Assembly: GCA_963751775.1 (NCBI GenBank)
Contig: CAVVVW010000006.1
Location: 62,001-126,000 of the forward strand
Length of the DNA stretch: 64,000 bases
Reading direction: 5' to 3'
Source: CADEEN01 sp963751775
GTDB taxonomy: Bacteria; Pseudomonadota; Gammaproteobacteria; Burkholderiales; Burkholderiaceae_C
Shown here: piece after piece, positions 50,157 to 61,173 of the stretch
Numbering within the stretch: the stretch's first letter is position 1
Layout of the letters: each line of letters begins with the position of its first letter
Made by a program: the position numbers and the translations under genes
The notes under the pieces: generated by a model
What the model saw: only the letters and a program-made list of their open reading frames with translations
What the model was told of the DNA's origin: nothing
Databases searched by the model: none

Positions 50157-51919
50157 TCAGTTGACATTCAACGTCGTACCGGCCTTGAACATCGCAGCGC
50201 TGGCATCCCAGCTCTGCCCCAGCGAAGCATTGTCGGCATTGGCAAAGCGCACGGCGAACCTTGGATTGCTGGCGGTGGTTGCGAAGATATCGGGCGCGCT
50301 CAGGTACACGTCGTAGTCGCCAGTCTGTGCGCCCGAGGGGATCGTCACGCCGATGGTCAGGCGCGTCGAAGCCGTGGCCTGCGGTGCCAGAGTCTGCAGA
50401 TCGCCCGCGGCACCAGTGATCGTGGCGCCCGAGGTCTTGTGCTTGAACGTCACCACGAGCTTGCGCGAGGTGAACATGCGAGCCCAACCCACGTTGCGCA
50501 AGTCGACCGCGACAGCCACGGAGCCCCCGCGGGTGACCTGCGTGGCATGGTTCAACGCATCGAGCTGGAGCCTATAGCCCATCGAGCGCGACACCTCGGT
50601 GAAGCAGCCGCCGGCCTTCCACGCGTTGATGACCGAGGCGGCGTAGCCGGCGTTCAGCCAAGCCAAGTGGTACTGAGCGCCCTCGCTGAGGATGTCGGCA
50701 CAGGTGTTGCGCACCGGCGCCTCGGCGTTGTCGCAGGTCTCGCCGCCGAAGGCTGCGCTGTCGGTCAAGTGCCTGGACGTAGGGCCGCTGGGACGCGTCC
50801 CGGTAAGTGCCCGAATCGCTGGGGCCGGCCAGGAAGCAGTCGTTGTGTGCGCCGGCACGGCGTTGCTGGGTTGCCGAGGGGTACCACTTCTGCAGGTCGG
50901 TCGGATAGCGGAATCCGATCTGCGTTGTGCTGGGCACATTCGCGAACAACGCGTCGCGAACGATGGCGCGGTTGGCATCGGCCACGGCGCAGGTGGTGGT
51001 GCCCGAGTTGTAGCCGCAGGAGTTGCCAGACTGCGACGAATGCCATTCGCCCCAGGCGCCGATGAAGCCCGCGCGCATGTAGGGGATGACGTCCGCATTG
51101 GCTGCCAGCACGGGCCGGAGTTGCTCGAGGTGGCGCTTGATCTGCGCGGCCGTGGCGTCGTTGCCCCCGGCGCTGAAGTCGTAGCTGAACACACAATGTG
51201 GCCTTCATGCCCGCCGAGCGCAGCGCGGCGAAGTTGGTGCCCAAGGTGCTGAGGAACGAAGCCGGCAGGTCCGAGGTACGGTAGTTGTTCGAGCTGGACC
51301 TTTGCGAGCACCAGGCGCTGGCCGGCGTTGTAGGCGGCTTGCACACTGCCCGGATCGAAGCTGGCAACGAAGTCGCCGCCGGACCAACCGTAAAAGCCGC
51401 GATCGGGGTTGGCGAAGTCGGCGCTGGTCGCGGAAAAACTGGTGCTACTCAAGACCCCGCTGGTGCCCACATTGCCCGGCGCAGGCGCAGGCGCAGGTGC
51501 AGGCGTAGGCGCTGGTGCAGGCGCACCACCGATGCCCGCGACATTGCAGCCTCCGGCACAAAGCACGCCTTGGAGGTCCCAGGTGCCGGATCACCGATCA
51601 GCGAATTGGCGCTGTGGCAGTCGAAGGGCCCCTGCACTTCGGCGGTGATGTAGCTGCCCGCTGTGCCATAGGCCAAGACCACGTCGCCCGCAACGTTGCA
51701 GGTCGTCGAAGTCCACTCGCCAGCACACTGGACGTATCCAACAGGCAGCTGGCTCAGCTTCGCATTGACCGGGACGGGCACAAGTGCAGCCGGCGCCGCC
51801 CCGCTGTCTGCCACCAATGTGGGCCCATCAGTGCTGCCGGCGCCGCAAGCACCGACAAGTACGCAAGTGGCGAGCAACTCACCCAGGATGGCCATTCGAA
51901 CGCTGTCAATGTGATGCAT
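50157..51919 (-). CDS. Lipoprotein with DUF4874 and DUF4832 domains (frameshifted), possible polysaccharide-active enzyme
   Basis: A lipoprotein signal (LLATCVLVGACG) is followed by a small beta domain (LPVGYVQCAGEWTSTTCNVAG ... DPAPGTSKACFV, four Cys) and an Ala-Pro repeat linker. The DUF4874 part begins SFSATSADFANPDRGFYGW and contains PYMRAGFIGAWGEWHSSQSG with acidic residues in a TIM-barrel-like setting. DUF4832 ends the protein, with a beta-sandwich tail (LVVTFKHKTSGATITG, GDYDVYLSAPD). About 585 residues. Slips lie near 51545, 51295, 51190 and 50770. It may bind or cut the polysaccharide made by the locus, an inference from domains and place. Confidence 0.72.
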
Positions 51920-52367
51920 GAGTGTATTGTTGCCTCAAGCGGGTAAAGGGGACGAGTCGGTCAACCGATGTGGACCCGCAATGCGAATTTCGATGAGGCC
52001 GATGCTATGGGCGACAGCCGATGCTTCGGTAAGCGAAAGTGTGGCGCGGTAGCGGCACGACGGGCAGGTGTGAAGCCCGGTACGCTCTTCACTGCGCGCG
52101 ATGGGTTCTACAAGGCTGGCCGCGGGGCGTGGCATGCCTCACTTGTGAACTGAAGCGAAAGAACTGGCCGCCCCCCCCCTTGAACGCAGGGGATCCGACA
52201 CTTGACAACCGACAATTCATGTAATTTCGGCGATCCAATTGTCGCCGATAAATACATCTTGAGCATGCGCAACGCCGGTCTGAATTGCCCTGGTGGAACA
52301 CGTAAGACAATGTGCCCCAGGTCGTGGCATTGCAAGTGGAAGGCCGTGGCACTGCAATTCGCTCCGA
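51920..52367. other. Intergenic region between the DUF4832 gene and module B
   Basis: No convincing gene is seen in these 448 bases. A run of nine C residues lies at 52171-52179. A 7-bp inverted repeat TCGGCGA/TCGCCGA with an 8-nt centre CAATTG-containing loop lies at 52227-52248, in an AT-richer stretch (52195-52265), and may be an operator or promoter element for module B. A TTGACA at 52202 has no -10 box at proper spacing. Confidence 0.5.
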
Positions 52368-53891
52368 ATGTTCATATCACCCCACGTAGGCACCATCACC
52401 GAACCGTTGACCGGGCGTTCCTGGGCTCCCCCCGAGACGGAGCGCCAGGTTCGCGCCCGCGTGGCCGGTTTCCGCGCCCACGGGTATCGTCCCCGGCGAC
52501 AGGGTGATGCTGGGCTATGGCAACCGGCTCGAATTCTTTGCCGACCTCCTTGCCGTGTGGCGCATCGGGGCCTGCGCAATCCCCGTCGATGCCCGGTTCT
52601 CCGCCTACGAGGTGGAGACACTCGCCCGGGCCGCACGCGCACGGGCGTGGGTGAGTTGCGGCGCGCCTGATGCCGCGCTCGCTGCGCGACTGATCGCCGC
52701 CGGAACCGCACCGCTGGATACGCTCGACTTGGGTGCCACGCCCGCAGGGCCGGACGTGGGGCCGCCAATGTTCGGCCTCGACGACGACGCCCTGATCCTC
52801 TTCACGTCGGGAACGACGGGCAACCCCAAGGGTGTCGTGCACACGCACCGCACACTGCGCGCACGCTGGCTGGCCTTGCGCGACCACCTGGGTGTCGAGG
52901 CCTACGCCCGTACGCTGTGCCTGCTGCCGACCCACTTCGGGCACGGCCTCATCTGCAACGCGTTGTTTCCGTGGCTCAGCCGGGCAGTCACTCTTCATCC
53001 TCCCGCCATTCACACCCGATGTTCTGCTGCGCCTGGGGGAGATCATCGACGAGCACCGCATTACTTTCCTGTCGTCGGTCCCTGCCATCTGGCGTGTGGT
53101 TCTCAAGGCTTCGGCGCGGCCCGCCGGCGGCACCCTGATGCGCGTCTTCGTCGGGTCCGCGCCCCTTTCGGCCCATACCTGGCATGAAATCAAGCGGTGG
53201 ACAGGCGCACCGGAGGTGGCCAACGCCTACGGCATTACGGAGACGGGTAGCTGGGTCGCCGGCACGACGATGCGCGACGTCGAGCCAGAGGACGGGCTCA
53301 TCGGCGTGCCCTGGGGCGCCGAGATCGCCATTACCCGCGGTGGCGACATCGATGCGCCGCCAGGCATCGGTGAACTCTGCGCCGTTGGCGAGTCTGGCTT
53401 TGTCTGGCTCAACACACCGGCGCTGATGAAGGGCTACCTGGAACGCGACGACCTGACCGCCCTGTGCGTACGCGCGGGCTGGTTTCTCACCGGCGACCTG
53501 GGCTTTCTCGACGCTCGCGGCCGGCTTCACCTTCGCGGCCGCGTGCGCGACGAGATCAACAAGGGCGGCGCCAAGGTCTATCCGGCCGACATCGAGGCCG
53601 TCGCCGAGCAGGTTGCCGGCGTCTCTGACGTCTGCTGCTTCGCCGTCGAAGACCCAAACTATGGCCAGAACGTCGGGCTGGCACTCGTCGTCGCGGATCC
53701 TGCGCAGCCGCCGATCCGTGCGTTGCACGACGTGGCTGCGGCAGCACTTGGCAGAGCATCAGCTTCCCGTCAGCTGGTTTCTCATGGACGAGATCCCCAG
53801 AACCTCGCGGGGCAAGATCAATCGCGATCACATTGCCGAGGCGTGCCGATCGCTCACGCCAGTCGATCTGCGCGCCCGGCTGAGGTCCTGA
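52368..53891 (+). CDS. Adenylate-forming ligase, DltA-like (module B, frameshifted)
   Basis: This ANL-superfamily enzyme has LFTSGTTGNPKGVVHTHRTL, NAYGITETGSWVAGT, GWFLTGDLGFLDARGRLHLR, GRVRDEINKGGAKVYPADIE and a C-terminal PRTSRGKINRDHI with the catalytic Lys. It should adenylate a small carboxylic or amino acid and load the ACP encoded immediately downstream. The start MFISPHVGTITEP at 52368 is the best fit. Slips lie near 52495, 52990 and 53745. About 508 residues. It differs clearly from the module A ligase, so the two are not recent duplicates. Confidence 0.83.
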
Positions 53892-54146
53892 ATGAGCCGC
53901 GACGAGAACCGAAGGCGGCTGCTGAACTTTCTGGACACGATTCGACGGCCCGACCGGCCCTTGGATCAACTGCGCGACGATGAACCCCTCGTCGCATCCG
54001 GCCTGATCGATTCGCTCGCCACCCTCGAGCTGATCATGTACCTCGAGTCGCAGGTCGGCATGCGCTTCGCCGAATCCGGCATCCAACCCGAAAGCCTGCG
54101 TTCGGTCGCCGCCATACTCGACCTCATCGAGCGGAGCGGCAAGTGA
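53892..54146 (+). CDS. Acyl carrier protein, DltC-like (module B)
   Basis: The intact 84-residue carrier protein has the attachment site LVASGLIDSLATLELIMYLE, with the phosphopantetheine Ser in DSL. It starts directly after the ligase stop and its own stop overlaps the start of the MBOAT-like gene (TGATG), so all three are translationally coupled. It would pass an acyl or aminoacyl group to the membrane enzyme. Confidence 0.87.
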   Translation: MSRDENRRRLLNFLDTIRRPDRPLDQLRDDEPLVASGLIDSLATLELIMYLESQVGMRFAESGIQPESLRSVAAILDLIERSGK

Positions 54147-55576
54147 TGTGGCGCCGGCTGGCGAACTGGCACGAGGACGAGTGGTTGCTGGCCAAGCTCG
54201 CCGCACCGACGGGGCAGGCGCTTCTTCTCATCGTGGTCGCGCTGGTATTGCCAGGCACCGTGCGGTGGCCGATCGCCATCGCACTGGGCCTGTCCATGGT
54301 GGTGCCCACGCGCCGCGTTCGAAATTCTCGGCACCGGGTCGCTCTGGGTCCTGTACCAGTGGCTTCCAGAGCCCGTTCGTGCCGCCGGCCCGCCTGCGAT
54401 GGCGGTTGGATCTTGTCTTTGCCCTGGCCGTGTTCTTTGTCATCGTCGCCGCAGCCCAGCGATTCAAGATGCTGCCCGCCATCGTGCGGCGCTTTCCAAT
54501 TGCATCGTTGCACGGTCTGCTTCTCAGCCTGTTGGCCGCTTGCGCTTACTACACATCCCATCAAGTTGGGACAAGCGTATGGGGTGCCGGCATTGCCACC
54601 CTTGTGGTGCTGATTCCGCTCGTGCTCTGGCGCTCCAGCTACGTCATGCTCGCCGGACGCAATGGAACGATCGCGGCCAGCCGGTTCACCGACCACCTCG
54701 CGTGCTGGCTCCCACTCTGGGGCGGGACCACCACGCCCTTGGGCAAGGGCTACGACTATCTGCGTCAGCGCGTGGCCACAGACAACGTGTCACTGGCGCG
54801 ATGCCGGGCCAGTGGACTGAAATTGCTGCTTCTCGCATTGATCTGGAATCTGGTCGACCGCCGCTTCGTCGTTGCGGGTGGCGGTACCGGCCTGGGCCTG
54901 CCGAGCTTGCTCGGCGGGTGGTCGATGCCCGTGCCCGACCTGGCCACGGCAATCGCGGCGGGCCCCGACCGTCATGGACTGGGTGTGCGCTGGCTCAGCA
55001 TGACGCTGGAGTTCCTGCGCTCGGTCATTCAGCTTGCGGCGAGCGGGCATGTGGTCATCGGCACCTTGCGGTTGTTCGGCTTCAATGTGTTCCGCAATAC
55101 CTACAAGCCGCTGCTGGCTCCGACCATCGTCGAGTTCTGGAACCGCTACTACTACTACTTCAAGGAACTCCTGGTGGAGTTCTTCTTCTACCCCGCGTTC
55201 CTGGCTCTTGCCAAGCGCCGGCCTGCCGTGCGGATCGTCCTGTCGGTGCTGGCCGCCGCCACGGTTGGCAACCTGTACTACCACATGGTCCGCGACTACC
55301 AGTGGTTCGTCGATGGCGGGGTGGACGCTTTCATCCAGTGGATCGGCAGCCGCGGCATTTACTGTGTCGTCCTGGGCCTGGGCGTCGCAGCTTCCATGCT
55401 GCGAGAACGCAGGACACGCGGTCAGCCCGCTAGGAGTGCGGGCGCCTTGGATGCAGATGCGCGCGATTCTGGGCGTGTGGCTCTTCTTTGCCCTGCTGCA
55501 TGTCTGGAGCGTGGGGCCACATACCTTGCGCATCGAGCAGAGGGCTGATTTCCTCTTGCGCCTGTTCATCCCCTGA
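54146..55576 (+). CDS. MBOAT-like multi-pass membrane acyltransferase, DltB-like (module B, frameshifted)
   Basis: The protein of about 475 residues has ten or more hydrophobic helices. MBOAT-like features are TYKPLLAPTIVEFWNRYYYY followed by FKELLVEFFFYP, and a late intramembrane His in FFALLHVWS. In Dlt-type systems the MBOAT protein takes the acyl group from the carrier protein and moves it across the membrane to a polymer. The ligase-ACP-membrane protein order supports that role here. Slips lie near 54320, 54395 and 55435. The family call rests on context plus weak motifs. Its 3' end abuts or overlaps the convergent sulfatase-type gene. Confidence 0.65.
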
Positions 55577-57222
55577 TGTGCGGGCTACGGGTTTCCAGGA
55601 AACAAGTGACACGATTTCTCCGGCGCGGGTTGGAAATGGCAGCATGCCGACAAATTGCGGTATCTGTTCTTGCCTCATGCACGCGGTAAGCGTTGGAAAG
55701 TCATCCCGCTCCAGATCCGCCTTCTTGTACCCCAAGCGACTCCAGCAGAGTCGTTCGGATATTCTGATGTGAAACGGGCCTGCCCGGCATTCCCGCGCAC
55801 GTTGAATGGACTGTACGAATGCAGAATCTCCGCCCAGTACCGGCGATCGGTACCTTATACGTATCAGCCAGAAAATCACCTCGGCAATGAAAAGCACCAC
55901 CACCAAAATACTGACCATGATCGGAAGTATAGAAGATGATGGCCTTGCTGAGATCGACTGACCGAGCAAGCAGGATATCGAAGAAGCCGCCTGTACTGTA
56001 CTGAACCGCAGCATGGTAATCATCTAGCTGGCTGGCACCATCGATTCGAAGTTTCGCTGGCAGATTATCCCTGTACGGGAAATGCGCGCCCCGCTTCACG
56101 ATATATATCAACTCCTTATCCTTGTTCTGCAATCGCCGTACAAGTTCATGGGCAATCTTGGAATCCGTATCGATGCCCGACTCCATTGGAAGATACTCAT
56201 CGATTTCTTCAAGTTCCGCCTTGCGGAGGAAATTCTGCGTCGCTTTGCTCATCTGTCCTTCGATGAGCGTTGTCTTGAATCCAGCTTTCCTCGCGTAGGC
56301 CCATATCGAGTCGGATTCGATCGGGCATCATGTTGTGACTGAATGTCGCTGCGCGCCACTCCCCAGCGCATGAGCGCATTGCTCGCGGCGCTGCAGTTCG
56401 CGGTCGAGATAGCCATCTTCGATGAATGAATGTCACCTGAGTGGTGCTCGCAGGATTTCATCCTTGAAAACATCGGGTCGAATACTTTCATCCACGACAA
56501 TGACAATCTTGTCTGCAGCGGGCGCATTCGAATTGACAATCTCCACCTTGCCTGGGCCGGGGACGGATTGTGACAACGCCAACACGCCATACGAGTATAT
56601 ATTCGTTTCAGCAAGTGCTCTGTTTTGTGGCCACAGCGCCGCCGCCACGGGAAGAAACCAGAATACACACATGGCTGCAACGCTGAGCCTGCTGTGTGTC
56701 CGCTGCGCCACGAACTCTGCAAGTTGACCAGATAGGCGCCTTTGCGCGAAAGCGATAAGGAAGACTGCCACGCAGGACAATAGTATGAGAGACAGAAATC
56801 TCCTTCCAAAACTCCTGAAATGCATTCCATGTGTTGTCCGACTCCGCCATTAACCACACGACTGCAGGACCGGTGACGACATGCTTCGAGATCAGGAGAA
56901 GCGCAATATTTGCGGAAAATGAAACGAAGACGATAACAAGCGCGGCTCGATAGATAATTTCTGGCAGGCCTGCAAGGCCAAACATGATTCCAACGAAGCC
57001 GAGAACCAAATAAGACGCCAAGGCGATTGTCTTCAAAGCCGAGCGTCCGTCTATATTTCCTGCGACGTACGTCAGCAGCTCGAAGTTCATCCCGAAGTAG
57101 ACGAAAGCTGCAAGGAGAACCAATGCAGTGAATTCAGTCCTCTTTGTCAGGTGAATTCGAAACATCTTTCGTCTGGCCTCCGCCTTTTCACTCGCCTGGC
57201 GAGCGGCATTCATTGGTTGCAC
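55430..57222 (-). CDS. Sulfatase-superfamily membrane protein (phosphoethanolamine/sugar-modifying transferase type, frameshifted)
   Basis: Four or five N-terminal membrane helices (for example TEFTALVLLAAFVYFGMNF and RFLSLILLSCVAVFLIAF) precede an alkaline-phosphatase-superfamily domain: KIVIVVDESIRPDVF, NCSAASNALMRWG, AYARKAGFKTTLIEGQ, IYIVKRGAHFPY and the metal-binding IIFYTSDHGQYF. Relatives move phosphoethanolamine or phosphoglycerol to surface glycans, or are sulfatases. Slips lie near 56810, 56450, 56300 and 55740. The open frame ends at 55430, overlapping module B by about 145 nt. The true stop may be near 55570 after one more slip. It is probably the last gene of the minus-strand operon. 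Confidence 0.68.
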
Positions 57223-57239
57223 GGCACGACGCAGCCATG

Positions 57240-58460
57240 TCAGTGCCCGTCCCGTTCGGAGTCCTTGGCCACTGCGCTAGGCAGCGCGTCGCGATACACC
57301 GACGCCGTCGCATCTGCGACCTTGTCCCAACTGAATTGTTCCGCCGCCCAGCGGCTGCGGCTGGCGCGGGCAGAGCCGTCGCCGGAAGCCCCGCCAGCGA
57401 ACTCGATCAGGCGCTGTGCCAGTGAGTCGATGTTGCCCAGCTCGAAGTAGCAATTCGCAGGCAGCCCCACCTCCAGATTGGCGGGGATGTCGCTCGCAAT
57501 GGCAGCGACGCCGTACGAGAGTGCTTCCAGCAGTGCGATCGGATGGCCTTCGTGGGACGACGGCAGTACGAACAAGCCCGCATGTGCGTAGAGCTCATGC
57601 AGTGCCAGGCCGGTCTGAAAGCCGGTTGCCACCGCGCCTGGCGTGGCAGCAACGACACGCCTTACCTGATCGACATAGGCGTCGCCGTGGTCGGCGTCAC
57701 CAACGAGGGCGAGTTTCCAGCCGTCGAGACGCGCCGCGACGAACGCCTCGAGCAGGTCGAGGTGCCGCTTCTCCGGCACCAACCGACTGACCAGCAGGAT
57801 GTACCGGCCACGCTGCAACTGGAATTGAGACAAGGCGCCGGCTGTCGACGGATGTTCAACGCGTTCGATTCCGTTTGGGATCAAGGTGGCGGCCTCGCCA
57901 TACTTGCCTTGAACGAGTTGCTGGATCACCTTGGAGATGACGATCCGACGCGTTGCACCCTTCATGGCGGCCCATTCGCCGAAACGCAGCACACGCTTTG
58001 CGAAACGGCCCCACTTCTGGCGGTCGTAGTCGGGGCCATGATGGGTCGCGACGACACGCAGGCCCATCAACCTCGCCATGGGCACAAAGAGGCCAGGCCC
58101 TATCGCATGAATGTGCAAGATGTCGGGGCGCGAAACGATTCCGGCGTAGAGCACACCGAGAAGGGTGTGCACGAATGTCTCCAAGGAGCGCGCCTTCGGG
58201 CACCACAACTTGACCAGCCGAACGCCATTCCAGCCGTCGGGATAGTCACACGGCTGGTACCGCGCACGCACCAGTGCAGTCACGCGAAATCCCCTCGCGG
58301 CGAGGCGCCGGCAAAGTGCCTGCGCATGTGTCTCGACGCCGCCCTGCACGCCAGGAAAGCCGCGCAGCCCGAGCCACATGACGTGGATCTGGGGCGACGC
58401 CACGGCTTCGCTATTTCGCGCGGCGTCCTGCAACGAATCGAGTGCCGGCAGATTGCTCAC
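57240..58460 (-). CDS. Glycosyltransferase family 4
   Basis: The intact 406-residue protein shows GLRGFPGVQGGVETHAQALC at the N terminus, THHGPDYDRQKWGRFAK, LIPNGIERVEHP, LLVSRLVPEKRHLDLLEAF and the donor-binding motif SHEGHPIALLEALSYGVAAI. It resembles the GT4 members annotated as DUF1972/rhamnosyl- or galactosyltransferases. Start GTG at 58460 overlaps the stop of the upstream glycosyltransferase gene (GTGA). Confidence 0.9.
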   Translation of the reverse strand: MSNLPALDSLQDAARNSEAVASPQIHVMWLGLRGFPGVQGGVETHAQALCRRLAARGFRVTALVRARYQPCDYPDGWNGVRLVKLWCPKARSLETFVHTLLGVLYAGIVSRPDILHIHAIGPGLFVPMARLMGLRVVATHHGPDYDRQKWGRFAKRVLRFGEWAAMKGATRRIVISKVIQQLVQGKYGEAATLIPNGIERVEHPSTAGALSQFQLQRGRYILLVSRLVPEKRHLDLLEAFVAARLDGWKLALVGDADHGDAYVDQVRRVVAATPGAVATGFQTGLALHELYAHAGLFVLPSSHEGHPIALLEALSYGVAAIASDIPANLEVGLPANCYFELGNIDSLAQRLIEFAGGASGDGSARASRSRWAAEQFSWDKVADATASVYRDALPSAVAKDSERDGH

Positions 58461-59600
58461 GACGGCGTCCCGTCGATCGCCGCGCGTACCCGCGGCGCAA
58501 GCGAGCGCCAGTCATAGACATCCTGGAGTACGTGCCGGCCCGCCTCACCGAGGCTGCGCGCGTGCGCGGGCGCGTCGAGCAGGCTGAAGATGCCGCTACA
58601 CATGCCCGCAATGTCGTTCGGGCGAACGACAAGGCCCACCGCAGGCGTAACCAATCCCCGATAGAAGAGGAAATCCCAGACCACGACCGGAAGTGCCATG
58701 GCCATGGCCTCCAGGCAGGTACCGGGCAAGCCTTCGTAGTACGACGTCGACGCGTAGACCCGGCTTTTCGCGTAATAGCCCGTCATCTCATCGAACGGCA
58801 CTTTGCCTGTCATCTCGCACGTTGTCCGGCCACTGCGCCAGCTCACGGCGAACATGTTCGTCGTCGTCGCCGTAGCCGACGATCAGAATTCGAATTTCCG
58901 GGCGCAAGCGACACAAGTCGATTGCAGACGTCGACCAGGGTCCGGCTGCCCTTGCGAATCTCGATACGCCCACAAAAGATGACGTCGAATTCCTTGTCCG
59001 AATCGGCTACGCGCGGAAAGCGCTCCAAGTCGACGCCATTGGGCAAGATCGTCACGCCGTCATCAAGACCGTATCGACCCAGTTCGGCCCGCCCTTGCTC
59101 CGTGAGACAAATCAGGTGGCGCGCGCGGGAGAAGATGTACTTTTCGACCCACATCCGGAGCAACGATCGACAGGCGACTCCAAGGGCTCTGGAAGTGCCG
59201 CGGCTCATCGAAGCCGCCCGACATGCCCAAGTAGGTCGTGTGCGCAGTCAGCACGTAGGGCGCCGCTCCACCGATGATCACGGCAGGAATAAGCGGCGGA
59301 ATGTGCAAGTTGACTATCTTCAGGCGGCCTTCTCGGCGCAGCGCCGTCAGGTAGCGACGTACGCGCAGAGACCACACAAGGAGCCCGAATCGACCATGCG
59401 GGATGCGGTATATGAACCACATCGGCGTGGGCGATAACTGCGCGGTGGCCCGACCGCAGGCCCTGTGACCACGAGCAATCTCTCACCAACGGTCGGGACG
59501 TTGGCCAGGAACGAATCCAGGTATCTCGCGATGCCGCCGACGCCATAGAGTTGTGGATAGACGATGGCAGTGACTTGGTCCGTCGTGAGCAGTCAATGGT
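58457..59600 (-). CDS. Glycosyltransferase family 4 (frameshifted, start uncertain)
   Basis: Pieces in different frames form one GT4 protein: AIVYPQLYGVGGIARYLDSF, LKIVNLHIPPLIPAVIIGG, YVLTAHTTYLGMSGGFDEP, LICLTEQGRAELGRYGLDDG, TILPNGVDLERFP, DVIFCGRIEIRKG and the donor site STSYYEGLPGTCLEAMAMAL. Slips lie near 59420, 59190, 58930 and 58815. I could not fix the start. An in-frame stop lies near 59597, so translation should begin just below that or the frame slips once more toward the ATG at 59640. About 375 residues. A mid-locus glycosyltransferase of unknown donor. Confidence 0.75.
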
Positions 59601-59670
59601 GGCGCCCGCGTCTACATCGCTCGTGGTCGAACGCCCGCATGCCGACTGCCAGATCGAGTGACAGGTGCTG

Positions 59671-61161
59671 TCATCCTGCACGTCCGTAGGGGTTCGCCGC
59701 CTTTGAAGCGGCGTAGTCTGGCCGACGGCCCGATGCACGATCCGCCTCGGATTGAGCGCTGGGCACATTCGATGCAAGCTTGGCGCGATAGCCGATGGCG
59801 AGGCCCAAGCTCATGTACAAGAAAGTGTGCTCGGGGTATGGCATCCAATGGCCGCCGGAGGCGCCCATCACGAGCATGGCCACCAGCGATGCCATCGACC
59901 CCGCAAAGAACGCCTGCTCCTCGCCGCTCAATTCAGCGCGATTGGAGAGTTCCTTGAACCAGCCAAAGTAGCGCCGCCAAAGCCAAGCCAGCGCAGCCAG
60001 GCCCAGCACGCCGATGTCGAGCAGGATCTCCAGATAGAGGCTGTGCGGATGATCTGAGCTGTACAGGCCCTTGCTGACGGCAGACGACCAAGCCGTTGAA
60101 CGCAGAGCCACGGCCCCACAGCGGGCTCTCGAGGACATCCGGCGCCAGATTGCGCCAGATCACTGTGCGGCCAGCAGTCAATGGATCGCCCGGATCGTAC
60201 ATGCGCGGGCCCGTGTCGAGGCCCTTCGTAAGGCGCTCCTTCAACGAGTCGGGCGCCGCGAAACCCGCGATCAGCGTCAATACCACCAGCGAAATGGTCA
60301 GGCGCGGGCGCCGCAGCCGCAGCGCCAACATGCAAATGATTACGAGCAATCCAAGAATGGCCGCACGAGAGAAGGTCAAGCACAGCGCGAGGGTCACCAG
60401 ACTGGCGGCGCATACGTAGACGATCCTCACCGATTGCCGACGCGGCCTTCTGCCAGGCCATGAACAGCAACGGCCCTGCGGCCAAAGCCAGCATGACACC
60501 CCAGTCGTTCGCATGCATGCCCAAGCGCATTGAGGAACTGCCGATCATTGCCCGATGTGGTCAGTCGTCCCTATATGCGTAGGTGCGTACAAGATGATTG
60601 CAATGGCTGGAACACTCGCCGCCAAGGCAAACCAGCGGAAATAGACGGCACCGAATCGACTTTCGCAAACCGCATTGGCCAGAAACAGTGCAAACAACAG
60701 CGACAGCATTGGCAACGCAAAGCCGCCGATCAAGAATTCAGACAAATAGTATTGCCCGCCAAACCCTTCTCCCGCGAAAGTTGCGGACGGCGACACCCAA
60801 GTGGGGGATGGCAACAAGCAACGCCAATACGGCCGGCAGCAAATAGAGCAGCAGCACCGGCTTTGGCAGCGGCACCGATTCTCGCAGCCCGAAAAGCTGC
60901 GGTTGATAATGAATGACGCCGTCGTCACAATCGCGAGCACAATGACGATCTGCCGGCTGTACGGCAGGAATAATGCATACCGGAGTGGCAGGCAAAAGGC
61001 CAGCCCGACCACGCCGGCGCGATAGTCGATGAAAATAGATGATGAGCAAAGAAGACCGCAGGAACCGCAACCACGATCAACGGATTGTCTAGAAACAGGC
61101 CTGCTGCGGCCAGCATGCCGCAGAGAATGAATGAAATCAGAATAAATGCACCGCCCTTCAA
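59671..61161 (-). CDS. O-antigen ligase/polymerase family (Wzy/WaaL-like) membrane protein (frameshifted)
   Basis: Many hydrophobic helices and the PF04932 features LTFSRAAILGLLVIICMLAL, SPLWGRGSAFNGL and PHSLYLEILLDIGVLGLAAL identify a polymerase or ligase. In Wzx/Wzy pathways it polymerises lipid-linked repeat units on the periplasmic side. The N terminus is GGAFILISFILCGMLAAAGL. Slips lie near 61030, 60905, 60790, 60545, 60430 and 60080. Roughly 490 residues. It follows the flippase gene by 12 nt, which supports the Wzy role. No wzz-type length regulator is in the window. Confidence 0.78.
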
Positions 61162-61173
61162 TTCTGGCCTCCT

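Noticed and set aside
52202..52230. TTGACA as a sigma-70 -35 box
   Set aside because: No -10-like hexamer at 16-18 nt. The nearest candidate TGTAAT is only 12 nt away.
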